This document shows positions 27,415-35,654 of a DNA stretch of 50,368 nt, in pieces. Origin of the DNA: an uncultured Bacteroidales bacterium (lineage in GTDB: Bacteria; Bacteroidota; Bacteroidia; Bacteroidales; Barnesiellaceae); NCBI GenBank assembly GCA_949298955.1, contig CASFYQ010000014.1, positions 1 through 50,368 of the forward strand, in the 5' to 3' direction. A program made the position numbers and the translations under genes. Under the pieces are notes generated by a model. The model did not search any database. It saw only the letters and a program-made list of their open reading frames with translations, and had not been told where the DNA came from. Every line of letters starts with the position of its first letter. Position 1 is the first letter of the stretch.

Positions 27415-27453
27415 AACGGGACAATCGGCCCGCAAAATACCGATTGTCCCGTT
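27415..27453 (-). other. Perfect 14-bp inverted repeat downstream of the capsid gene
   Basis: AACGGGACAATCGG (27415-27428) pairs perfectly with CCGATTGTCCCGTT (27440-27453) around an 11-nt loop, between the capsid-like gene and the three genes after it. No long T run follows, so it may be an attenuator, RNA-processing or stabiliser element that sets high capsid-to-downstream expression ratios. The rest of 27361-27519 shows no gene. Confidence 0.6.
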
Positions 27454-27519
27454 CAACCCCCTCGTTCAGAATCGTTTCGGGCCGGGGGAGGTACAGGCAT
27501 CAGGCCGCCAATCGGCCAA

Positions 27520-28920
27520 TCAATCGCCGTCGGGCACTACCGGCTCGATGCGCATATGGGCTGCCGGATAGCGCAACGTCAAACAGCTGGCTTCGGTCAA
27601 TACCAGAGCGTCGGTATTGCGTACGCCCGATTTCTTCAAATCGAGTTCCTGTGTATCGAAAGGCACATGAGACCACTTTTGGATAAACTCGGGATCGAAG
27701 ATGAAGCCATAGTCACTCATACCGCAATCGTCGAAGACCTCGGAATAGAGCACATAAAGCTTACCGAATTTCGACCGAATCTCCGAAAAGTCGATACCCC
27801 ACTGCACTTTGTCCTCGCGGGCCATCACCACCTTGGTCATCTCGATTTTGTTGATACGACCGATAAACGACGAGCCGCCGATAAGGATTTTGCGCTTGTT
27901 GCCTCCGTTGCCCGTAAAAGCCTGGCGCATCATGTCGATCAAGTCGTTTTGCGTCATTTCTACCGAAGGGTTGTAAGTATAGTGGTTGCCGGCCTGCCAC
28001 CAAATGCCGCCCGTGAGCATCACATTCTCTTTCTTGCGCGGGTCGAAAATGGTATTCTTCACCCCGAACATGAAGCTCTTCTCCATGCCCAGACGCATAT
28101 CGTAGATGGCGGCCTCCTCGGCATCTGAAAAATCCCACTCGACCTCCTTGTTGGCAATCTTCTGGAAAGTAGACTGCTCGATTTGCATCTTGAAAATCTG
28201 GCAATAGTTCTGACTCTTGACCGGCAGAGCCGCAAACTGGGCCGTTTGCACGTCGAGTTCGGTTGCCGCACGTCCCATGCGAATAAGCGGCGTATTCTCG
28301 GGAATCGAAGGCACGCAGTTCTCTACCGTGCCAATCTTCGAGCCATTGATGGGATAGACCGTGAGCGAACCGGTCTCTTCGTCTTTGGCCGCAATGTAGA
28401 GCACCAGGTCGGCATTCGACTGGGTACCGTCGGGTTCATACCCTTTTACTCCCTGCACGAGAATCGTCTCGGACACCTCGAAAATGCTGTTGTCCACGGC
28501 ATCGATTTTCGCCTTCTTGTGCGTGTCGTTGGCCGAGCCCGACGCGGGAGCCGTATAACCGGTTTTCATATACGACTTGGTTGGCTTCACATCGACCGAA
28601 TAGTAATCGACAATCATCGACGAGGCCTTGCGAGCTCCATTCCACCGCGACAGTTGATCGATAGGGGTAGACATGGGACGAATGCGCACGATGCGCTTGT
28701 CGACCTCGCTACGCAACAACGAAGGGCTGCCCTCGCGCACGAGGTCGGTAGTGAGGGGTTCGTTGGTCACCAGCTTACCGCCCGACATCCCGGGAATAAT
28801 GGCAGCCAAGGCCAGGCCACCGCCAAACAAGCCGTCCCAAATCTGCCAAAAGACAATCAGGGCTATCAGTCCCACCAGCCAAAGCAGTGGGGTTTTCCAT
28901 TTCATCAAAAACTTTTTCAT
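27520..28920 (-). CDS. Major-capsid-like protein with N-terminal membrane segment (gene 2)
   Basis: A 466-residue protein. Residues 1-40 form a hydrophobic helix (TPLLWLVGLIALIVFWQIW) with basic residues before it. After that comes a long soluble domain. Blocks such as VDKRIVRIRPMSTPIDQLSR (about residues 76-95), SMIVDYYSVDVKPTK, AIYDMRLGMEKSF, TGGIWWQAG, KVQWGIDFSEIRSKFG and the C-terminal VLTEASCLTLRYPAAHMRI are those I recall from HK97-fold major capsid proteins of gut Bacteroidales phages. I start at 28920 (MKKFLMKWKTP); an upstream Met would add 11 residues. The membrane segment is unusual for a capsid protein. It follows the scaffold-like gene by 94 bp. No portal or terminase is near. 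Confidence 0.65.
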   Translation of the reverse strand: MKKFLMKWKTPLLWLVGLIALIVFWQIWDGLFGGGLALAAIIPGMSGGKLVTNEPLTTDLVREGSPSLLRSEVDKRIVRIRPMSTPIDQLSRWNGARKASSMIVDYYSVDVKPTKSYMKTGYTAPASGSANDTHKKAKIDAVDNSIFEVSETILVQGVKGYEPDGTQSNADLVLYIAAKDEETGSLTVYPINGSKIGTVENCVPSIPENTPLIRMGRAATELDVQTAQFAALPVKSQNYCQIFKMQIEQSTFQKIANKEVEWDFSDAEEAAIYDMRLGMEKSFMFGVKNTIFDPRKKENVMLTGGIWWQAGNHYTYNPSVEMTQNDLIDMMRQAFTGNGGNKRKILIGGSSFIGRINKIEMTKVVMAREDKVQWGIDFSEIRSKFGKLYVLYSEVFDDCGMSDYGFIFDPEFIQKWSHVPFDTQELDLKKSGVRNTDALVLTEASCLTLRYPAAHMRIEPVVPDGD

Positions 28921-29014
28921 CTCTCTTTTCAATTTTAAATTCGATAAAAACATAGGCTTTCAAAAAAAATCAAATTCCAATCACACGTTTCCTCGGAATG
29001 CAGAAGCCATGAAG

Positions 29015-29773
29015 CTACATATCCCACACACTGCGACGACGGCGGTTGCCGAAGACCGGCGACACCTCGGCTTCGCTGTCATAGCTGCCCCCGTTGCGCA
29101 AGGGAGGCAACGAGTCGCCACCCCGCTCGCGACGTTCGAAAACGATGCGCTCGTTACGGCCGCGCACCTCACCGTCGCGCTCGGCACACGACAAGTCGCG
29201 GTCGTAGTAGAGTCCCTTGAAGAGCAGATTGAGCACCTCGTCGTTGAGTTCGCCCATAAATACATGATTGCACAGGTGATACACCCGATCGAGAAATCCC
29301 TCGAACTCGGCGTCGTTCATACCCTTCTCGGCTTTGAAGCGCTCCATACAACGGCTGCTCTTCTCCAAATTCCCACGCATTTGAGCCTCCAATTCGTTGA
29401 AACGAGCCACCCGCGACAGATACTCGTCGTTGGCCCGACGCACCTCGGCCATGCGGTTCTCGTCCTGGGCACAGTCGAGCATATCACGACCAAAATAGCG
29501 CACACATGCTACCAGGGCGTCGTCACCCCCTACTACATCGGATATAAAAGCCCCCATCTTGGGATTGGCCATAAAAAGTTTACACAGTTTGCTTTGGTCA
29601 TCGGCCAAACGCTCATAACGGTCGTTGCGATACGAATCATACTCCTCCAAGGCATCGAACAGCTCGTCGTCGTTATCGAGCCTCCGGGTAGGGAAGCGAT
29701 CCAAAATCTTCTCGACAAGCAGGTCGCGCGATTTGCGCCGATTGCGATTTCCTTTCTGATAGTTCTTTTCCAT
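29015..29773 (-). CDS. Charged helical, scaffold-like protein (structural island gene 1)
   Basis: A 252-residue, highly charged and mostly helical protein. Residues about 100-150 form an alpha-helical, coiled-coil-like stretch (EVRRANDEYLSRVARFNELE). The C-terminus is basic (FGNRRRRSVWDM), and the N-terminus also basic (GNRNRRKSRDLL). It lies immediately upstream of the capsid-like gene, the position of scaffolding proteins in many head modules. It has no signal peptide, enzymatic motif or known DNA-binding fold. The scaffold role is inferred from position and composition, not from recognised homology. A possible -7 box (TTACTTTG, 29810-29817 on the plus strand as CAAAGTAA) is 37 bp upstream. 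Confidence 0.5.
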   Translation of the reverse strand: MEKNYQKGNRNRRKSRDLLVEKILDRFPTRRLDNDDELFDALEEYDSYRNDRYERLADDQSKLCKLFMANPKMGAFISDVVGGDDALVACVRYFGRDMLDCAQDENRMAEVRRANDEYLSRVARFNELEAQMRGNLEKSSRCMERFKAEKGMNDAEFEGFLDRVYHLCNHVFMGELNDEVLNLLFKGLYYDRDLSCAERDGEVRGRNERIVFERRERGGDSLPPLRNGGSYDSEAEVSPVFGNRRRRSVWDM

Positions 29774-29809
29774 AAGTTTTACTGATTAGATTTCCCATAT
29801 ATGGTACCG

Positions 29810-29817
29810 CAAAGTAA
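29810..29817 (-). promoter_or_regulatory. Possible -7 box of the structural island
   Basis: CAAAGTAA reads TTACTTTG on the minus strand, one base off TAnnTTTG. The interval 29774-30077 contains this and a possible sulfatase promoter, but no gene. Confidence 0.3.
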
Positions 29818-30077
29818 GCCCCGCCTCCGCCCCGTTTTATGGCAGCTTCATACAAACTCGGGAAGCGGGCCTATTTTCCCGCCCGAGACTCATACCCGAC
29901 AGTCTCCGCCTTCCCCGCCTGTTTGCCCCGCGAGAACAAGGCATACGGGCTGCAAAACCCTATTTATTCATAAATTACACTCCCCGGGGAAAGACAACCG
30001 ATGGTAGTTTCCCAAAAAAGTATTACCTTTCATTCCGATTTCCATCTATGACCTTTTTAATTATTCGAGACTTGCAT

Positions 30078-31652
30078 ATGAACCGTTTTCTGTTTGTCCC
30101 CGTCATGCTCGGGACCGCCTCTTGCCTTGCGGCCCGGGAGCCGTCGGCTCCCAATATCGTGTTGATTCTTTGCGACGACATGGGATTCTCCGACCTGGGG
30201 TGCTATGGCAGCGAAATACAAACACCTCATCTGGACAGCCTCGCCGACCAGGGTGTTTGCTTCAGTGAATTTAAAAATACGGGGCGAAGCTGCCCGTCCC
30301 GCGCCTCCCTGCTGACCGGGCGCTATCAACACCAGGCCGGCATGGGGTGGATGACGGCCGTTGACGAACACCGGCCCGGATACCGAGGGCAAATATCCAA
30401 AGAGTATCCCACCATCGCCGAGGTAATGAAAGCCAACGGATACGGTACCTACATGTGCGGCAAATGGCATGTGACCGTCGACGGAGCTTTCGATGCCCCC
30501 AACGGCAGCTATCCCACCCAGCGGGGATTCGACCGATACTACGGGTGCCTGTCGGGAGGCGGCAGTTACTACAAGCCCAAGCCTGTTTACAACGACTTGA
30601 CTCCCGTGACAGAGTTCCCCGACGACTATTACTACACGACGGCCATATCCGACTCGGCCGTAAGTTTCGTGCGCCGGCACCCAACCCAAGAACCCATGTT
30701 CCTCTATGTGGCCTATTACGCTCCACACCTCCCTTTGGAGGCCCCGGCCGAAAGGGTCGAACGGTGTAAAGATCGTTACCGGGTTGGCTATGACGTGTTG
30801 CGCAAACAGCGCTTCGAACGGCAGAAATCCCTGGGCATCGTCCCCACAGAGATGGAATTGCCCGTTTACGACAAAGAGTTCGGCGGCCAGCGACCCGCCT
30901 GGGAAGAGCTGACCGAGGAGCAACGCCGGCAATGGATAGAAAACATGGCCACCTATGCGGCCATGATTGAGATTATGGACGACGGAATCGGACAGATCGT
31001 CGAGGCGTTCCGGGAAAAAGGGACTCTCGAAAACACCGTCTTCATGTTTCTGAGCGACAACGGAGCTACCCTGGAAGGGGGCTACCTGGGACAATTGATG
31101 GCCGACCTCTCCAACACCCCCTACCGCAGCTACAAGCAGTGGTGTTTTCAAGGGGGAACGAGCACGCCCTTTATCCTGACGTTCGGCGACCCCGACAAAA
31201 ACACCGGCAAAGGCAGCCTCTGCCGGCAGACGGCACACATCATCGACCTGCTGCCTACCTGCATGGACCTGGCCTCGGCCTCTTATCCCTCCGACACCTT
31301 CGACCACGCCGACCTGCCCGGAATAAGCCTGCTGCCTGCCGCACGGGGCGGGGAACCACAACCGCGCACACTCTACTTCGAGCACCAGAGCTCGTGTGCC
31401 GTCATCTCGGGCGACTGGAAACTGGTGCGGAAAAACCGCAACGAGCCTTGGGAGCTGGTAAACCTTGCCCTCGACCCCTTTGAGCAACAAGACCTCTCGG
31501 CCCGCTACCCCGACCAGGTAAAGGCCTTGGAAGAGACTTGGAACCGCTGGGCCGAAACCCACAAGGTTCTCCCGCTCGAAGATAAACCTTGGCACAAACG
31601 CATCGAATACTACAAGACGCTCAACAGCGACCAAAGCGGACAGGACGAATAA
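30078..31652 (+). CDS. Exported type I sulfatase
   Basis: A 524-residue secreted enzyme. A signal peptide (about 1-19, ending CLA-A) precedes the sulfatase domain. The formylglycine motif is S-C-P-S-R at residues 71-75 (Cys72), Cys-type, requiring an anaerobic sulfatase-maturing enzyme (not in the window). Asp33-Asp34 and the SDNG block (ENTVFMFLSDNGAT) are calcium ligands. The C-terminal subdomain has the FEHQ and DPFEQQDL pattern of arylsulfatases. I start at 30078; the frame extends upstream but the signal peptide begins here. It is 32 bp before the fucosidase and likely co-transcribed. The substrate is presumably a sulfated host or algal glycan; specificity is not readable. Confidence 0.93.
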   Translation: MNRFLFVPVMLGTASCLAAREPSAPNIVLILCDDMGFSDLGCYGSEIQTPHLDSLADQGVCFSEFKNTGRSCPSRASLLTGRYQHQAGMGWMTAVDEHRPGYRGQISKEYPTIAEVMKANGYGTYMCGKWHVTVDGAFDAPNGSYPTQRGFDRYYGCLSGGGSYYKPKPVYNDLTPVTEFPDDYYYTTAISDSAVSFVRRHPTQEPMFLYVAYYAPHLPLEAPAERVERCKDRYRVGYDVLRKQRFERQKSLGIVPTEMELPVYDKEFGGQRPAWEELTEEQRRQWIENMATYAAMIEIMDDGIGQIVEAFREKGTLENTVFMFLSDNGATLEGGYLGQLMADLSNTPYRSYKQWCFQGGTSTPFILTFGDPDKNTGKGSLCRQTAHIIDLLPTCMDLASASYPSDTFDHADLPGISLLPAARGGEPQPRTLYFEHQSSCAVISGDWKLVRKNRNEPWELVNLALDPFEQQDLSARYPDQVKALEETWNRWAETHKVLPLEDKPWHKRIEYYKTLNSDQSGQDE

Positions 31653-31684
31653 AACCCGATTAAACGCACCATAACAAGAAGACT

Positions 31685-33076
31685 ATGAAACAGATAACAG
31701 GACTATGCGGCTTGCTATCGATGAGCCTGTCGGTTTTCGCACAAGCCCCTTCATATCCCCTCCCCTCGCCGCACCAGTTGAAATGGCACGAGGCCGAGCT
31801 GGGCGTCGTGTTCCACTACGACCTCCACGTGTTCGACGGTGAGATCTACGGGCAAGGCAACAACCGCATCAACCCCGTGGAAGACTATAACATCTTTAAT
31901 CCTACCCAACTCGACACCGACCAGTGGATCGAAGCGGCCCAGGCTGCCGGAGCCAAGTTTGCCGTACTCACAGCAACTCACGAGACCGGCTTCGGCCTGT
32001 GGCAGAGCGACGTGAACCCCTACTGCCTGAAAGCCGTAAAATGGCGCGACGGCAAGGGCGATATCGTGCGCGACTTTGTCAACTCGTGCCGTAAATACGG
32101 CATTCAGCCGGGCATCTACATCGGCATCCGGTGGAACTCGCTGCTGGGCATTCACAACTTCAAGGCCGAGGGCGGCGGCGAGTTTGCCCGCAATCGCCAG
32201 GCCTGGTACAAACGCCTTTGCGAGAAAATGGTCACCGAGCTGTGCACCCGCTACGGCGACCTGTTCATGATTTGGTTCGACGGCGGTGCCGACGACCCGA
32301 ACGGCCTGGGTCCCGACGTGGAACCCATCGTCACCCGCTATCAGCCCGAATGCCTCTTCTACCACAACGTGAACCGCGCCGATTTTCGCTGGGGCGGCTC
32401 CGAGAGCGGAACGGTAGGATACCCCTGCTGGTCGAGTTTCCCCTACCCTTACAGCCACAGCAATGCCAACGAGGGGGCGAGAAACCACAACGAACTGCTG
32501 GCTCACGGTGACGAGAACGGCCGCTATTGGGTACCCGCCATGGCCGACACCCCCCTGCGCGGATACAACGGCCGCCACGAGTGGTTCTGGGAGCCGGGCG
32601 ATGACGGCCGAGCCCTCTACCCGCTGGAGAACCTGATGGATATGTATGAGAAATCGGTGGGCCGCAACGCCACCCTCATCGTAGGACTTACCCCCAACCC
32701 CGACGGACTCATACCCGAGGGCGACGTGAACCGCCTGAAAGAGTGGGGCCAGGAGATTACCCGCCGGTTTGGCACCCCGCTGGCTCAGACCTCGGGCCAG
32801 ACGAAGCGGCTGTCGCTGAAGATGAAAGGAAAACCGACAGCCAACTACTACATCTTGCAGGAAGAAATCGCCCTGGGCGAACGCATACGGGCCTATCGCA
32901 TCGAAGCCCGCTCCGGTGGCAAATGGGTGACCATAGCCCAAGGCTCATCGGTAGGCCACAAGCGCATCGAGGCCTTCGACCCGATAGAGGCATCGGAGTT
33001 CCGCGTCGTGGTGGAACAGTGCACCGACACGCCGCAAATCAGGAATTTCGCCATCTACCACGTGACCGCTCCATAG
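31685..33076 (+). CDS. Alpha-L-fucosidase, GH29
   Basis: A 463-residue exported enzyme with signal peptide (residues 1-20, ending VFA-Q), a GH29 TIM barrel (about 25-340), and a C-terminal beta-sandwich (about 355-460). The nucleophile is Asp199 in MIWFDGGADD, the canonical GH29 motif. Conserved ETGFGLW near residue 100 and KYGIQPGIYIG (about 137-147) are also typical. It releases terminal alpha-L-fucose. It follows the sulfatase, suggesting that both act on a fucosylated, sulfated glycan such as mucin. No SusC/D pair is adjacent. Fucose catabolic genes are not seen here, but FucO in the rha operon could also reduce L-lactaldehyde from fucose. Confidence 0.93.
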   Translation: MKQITGLCGLLSMSLSVFAQAPSYPLPSPHQLKWHEAELGVVFHYDLHVFDGEIYGQGNNRINPVEDYNIFNPTQLDTDQWIEAAQAAGAKFAVLTATHETGFGLWQSDVNPYCLKAVKWRDGKGDIVRDFVNSCRKYGIQPGIYIGIRWNSLLGIHNFKAEGGGEFARNRQAWYKRLCEKMVTELCTRYGDLFMIWFDGGADDPNGLGPDVEPIVTRYQPECLFYHNVNRADFRWGGSESGTVGYPCWSSFPYPYSHSNANEGARNHNELLAHGDENGRYWVPAMADTPLRGYNGRHEWFWEPGDDGRALYPLENLMDMYEKSVGRNATLIVGLTPNPDGLIPEGDVNRLKEWGQEITRRFGTPLAQTSGQTKRLSLKMKGKPTANYYILQEEIALGERIRAYRIEARSGGKWVTIAQGSSVGHKRIEAFDPIEASEFRVVVEQCTDTPQIRNFAIYHVTAP

Positions 33077-33137
33077 GCCCCGAGGCAGGACAGGAAGAAA
33101 AATCGACCGGGCCGACAAATGAAAAACAGCATTTTCG

Positions 33138-33169
33138 TTTGCTTCTGCGCTCGCCATTTCGTATCTTTG
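33138..33169 (+). promoter_or_regulatory. Fumarase promoter (TTTG-N20-TATCTTTG)
   Basis: TTTG (33138-33141) and TATCTTTG (33162-33169) match the -33 and -7 consensus of Bacteroidota promoters with spacing N20. The start codon is 76 bp downstream. Confidence 0.6.
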
Positions 33170-33245
33170 TTACACGATTGACCGTGACGCTCTGCCAGTC
33201 GGAGCCGCCACATCGACCGACAACTCAAACTAAAAACATATAACT

Positions 33246-34886
33246 ATGGCTATCACACCGTTCAAGTACCAGCCCATGTTCCCGCTGGGCGAAGACACTA
33301 CCGAGTACTATCTGCTTACGAAAGATTATGTATCAGTAAGCGAATTTGAAGGGAAACCCATCTTGAAAATCGAAAAAGAAGGCCTCACCGCCATGGCAAA
33401 TGCCGCTTTCCGCGACGTGTCGTTCATGCTGCGCCGTTCACACAACGAGCAAGTAGCCAAAATCCTCAACGACCCCGAAGCCAGCGAAAACGACAAGTAC
33501 GTGGCTCTCACTTTCCTGCGCAATGCCGAGGTTGCCGCCAAAGGCGTACTGCCTTTCTGTCAGGACACCGGCACGGCAATTATCCACGGCGAGAAAGGCC
33601 AACAGGTATGGACCGGCTACTGCGACGAAGAGGCTCTCTCGCTCGGAGTCTACAAAACCTACACCGAGGAGAACCTGCGTTACTCGCAAAATGCTCCCCT
33701 CTCGATGTACGAAGAGGTAAACACCAAGTGCAACCTCCCCGCCCAAATCGACCTCGAAGCTACCGAAGGCATGGAATACCGCTTTCTCTGCGTGACCAAA
33801 GGCGGTGGCTCGGCCAATAAAACGTATCTCTACCAGGAGACCAAAGCCATTCTCAACCCCGGTACCCTCGTACCCTTCCTCGTCGAGAAGATGAAAACCC
33901 TCGGTACGGCTGCCTGCCCGCCCTACCACATCGCGTTTGTCATCGGCGGTACATCGGCCGAGAAGAACCTGCTCACCGTCAAGCTGGCCTCGACCCACTA
34001 CTACGACAACCTGCCCACCACAGGCAACGAATACGGCCGTGCTTTCCGCGACGTAGAACTCGAAAAGCAAGTGCTCGAAGAGGCTCACCACATCGGCCTC
34101 GGCGCTCAATTCGGCGGCAAATATTTCGCACACGACGTGCGCATCATTCGCCTGCCCCGCCACGGTGCCTCCTGCCCGGTAGGTCTGGGCGTAAGCTGCT
34201 CGGCCGACCGCAACATCAAGTGTAAAATCAACAAGGACGGTATCTGGATTGAGAAACTCGACAGTAACCCCGGCGAACTCATTCCCGAAGCTCTGCGTCA
34301 AGCCGGCGAAGGCAATGCCGTGAAAATCGACCTCAACCAACCCATGAGCGAAATTCTCAAAGAGCTCGACAAATATCCCGTAGCCACCCGGCTCTCGCTC
34401 AACGGTACCATCATCGTAGGCCGCGACATCGCTCACGCCAAGCTCAAAGAGCGTCTCGACCGCGGGGAAGACCTGCCCCAGTACATCAAGGATCACCCCA
34501 TCTACTACGCCGGTCCCGCCAAGACCCCGCAAGGCATGGCCTGCGGTTCGATGGGCCCCACGACCGCCGGCCGCATGGACCCCTATGTAGACCTCTTCCA
34601 AAGCCACGGTGGCTCCATGATTATGCTCGCCAAGGGTAACCGCAGCCAAGCCGTGACCGACGCCTGCAAGAAACACGGAGGCTTCTATTTGGGCAGCATT
34701 GGCGGCCCCGCCGCTATCCTTGCCCAAAACAACATCAAGAGCATCGAGTGTGTCGAATACCCCGAGCTCGGCATGGAAGCCATCTGGAAGATAGAAGTAG
34801 AAGATTTCCCCGCATTTATCCTCGTCGATAACAAAGGCAACGATTTCTTCAAACAGATTAAACCAATCTGCCCCGCCAAGAAATAA
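33246..34886 (+). CDS. fum: Fumarate hydratase, class I ([4Fe-4S])
   Basis: A 546-residue oxygen-sensitive class I fumarase that converts fumarate and malate in both directions. In Bacteroidales it works in the reductive branch of fermentation (malate to fumarate to succinate). N-terminal (fumarate-lyase alpha) and C-terminal (beta) parts are fused, as in E. coli FumA/FumB. Expected cluster cysteines are seen in PFCQDTGTA (near residue 106), [11 protein letters not shown] (about 309-319) and later [12 protein letters not shown]. Length fits the family. It has its own promoter and a strong terminator. Confidence 0.95.
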   Translation: MAITPFKYQPMFPLGEDTTEYYLLTKDYVSVSEFEGKPILKIEKEGLTAMANAAFRDVSFMLRRSHNEQVAKILNDPEASENDKYVALTFLRNAEVAAKGVLPFCQDTGTAIIHGEKGQQVWTGYCDEEALSLGVYKTYTEENLRYSQNAPLSMYEEVNTKCNLPAQIDLEATEGMEYRFLCVTKGGGSANKTYLYQETKAILNPGTLVPFLVEKMKTLGTAACPPYHIAFVIGGTSAEKNLLTVKLASTHYYDNLPTTGNEYGRAFRDVELEKQVLEEAHHIGLGAQFGGKYFAHDVRIIRLPRHGASCPVGLGVSCSADRNIKCKINKDGIWIEKLDSNPGELIPEALRQAGEGNAVKIDLNQPMSEILKELDKYPVATRLSLNGTIIVGRDIAHAKLKERLDRGEDLPQYIKDHPIYYAGPAKTPQGMACGSMGPTTAGRMDPYVDLFQSHGGSMIMLAKGNRSQAVTDACKKHGGFYLGSIGGPAAILAQNNIKSIECVEYPELGMEAIWKIEVEDFPAFILVDNKGNDFFKQIKPICPAKK

Positions 34887-34936
34887 TCACACGGGACAGG
34901 GCCCGGCAATAGCCGAGTCTTTCTCGAAAGGAACAA

Positions 34937-34976
34937 GGGGCCGCGTCGTAACGCAACGACACGGCCCCGTTTCTTT
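34937..34976 (+). terminator. Terminator after fumarase
   Basis: GGGGCCG-CGTCGT pairs with ACGAC-a-CGGCCCC and is followed by GTTTCTTTTT. It lies 50 bp past the fumarase stop. Confidence 0.75.
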
Positions 34977-34979
34977 TTC

Positions 34980-35343
34980 CCCGCCGAAAAGGTAAAACAT
35001 ACTGTTCTCGGTACCAGGAGGGAGGCAGACAAAAAAGAAATATCGCCGACCTCCACACGCCAACTTTTCCGGCTTCTGATTGGCATGGGGAAGACGGGCT
35101 GTCGTGTAGAGGTGTACGGCCCGTGCGCCCTAAAAAGACAAAGCGGCAATGCCCGCCCCGGGTTTCCGGCACAAAAAAAGAGGCTGACCACAAAAAGGCT
35201 CAACTCTCCCTTTGTCCCCACCGCACCGTTTCACTCGTCTCCTCCTCGGCCTCTACATGGGCATGCCCCGCCCGCCGGTATCGAGGTGCAGGACAACAGA
35301 TATGTACCGAGAGTAAAGGGTTGTTTAGTATAAGGCGAAAGAC
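34980..35343. other. Intergenic stretch with no recognisable feature
   Basis: Part of the 768-bp gap between fumarase and the esterase. Short open frames occur but have no gene-like codon pattern. I see no tRNA or repeat. Confidence 0.4.
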
Positions 35344-35409
35344 AAAAAATAAAAAGGCTGTCTCACGACAGCCAATTTATAAACCTTAAATCTAATACTA
35401 TGAAAAAAC
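35344..35409 (-). ncRNA. Candidate small RNA with intrinsic terminator
   Basis: On the minus strand a -7-like box TATATTTG (35416-35423) is followed, about 7 bp later, by a short transcript of about 65 nt ending in a perfect hairpin (GGCTGTC-gtga-GACAGCC, 35356-35373) and a T5-A-T6 tail. A -33-like TTGG lies 19 bp upstream of the -7 box. No conserved start codon or gene-like frame fits it. I recall similar conserved sequence (AGTATTAGATTTAAGG) near Bacteroidales terminators, but cannot name a family. It could instead be a distal terminator of the esterase gene (ends 35655). Confidence 0.4.
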
Positions 35410-35415
35410 ATAATA

Positions 35416-35423
35416 CAAATATA
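35416..35423 (-). promoter_or_regulatory. -7 box of the candidate small RNA
   Basis: CAAATATA on the plus strand reads TATATTTG, an exact match to TAnnTTTG. Confidence 0.4.
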
Positions 35424-35654
35424 AGGAAAACCAAACTATTTTCCAAGTAAAGGATTTAAAATCCAACTGTTTTTAACGTAATTATCGCAATATTCAAACG
35501 ATTCCTCAACGATTTAACACCGATTTAAAAGTCTGCCGAGCCGGAAGAATCAGATTTTTGTCCATGCCCCTAAACAAATACGGGGAAGATAATCGGCCAA
35601 TTCGCCGACAGCCCGCAGCCAATAAGCCGGTCTCGACATCACCACAAAAGGCAC

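Noticed and set aside
30057..31634. A 525-codon minus-strand frame opposite the sulfatase gene
   Set aside because: Antisense of a clear sulfatase; no conserved features.
35085..35333. An 82-codon frame in the fumarase-esterase gap
   Set aside because: Composition is arginine/proline-rich and lacks any gene-like start context or homology.
35401..35451. A 16-codon frame (MKKHNTNIRKTKLFSK) after a hairpin
   Set aside because: It is too short to judge and lies antisense to a better-supported small-RNA candidate.
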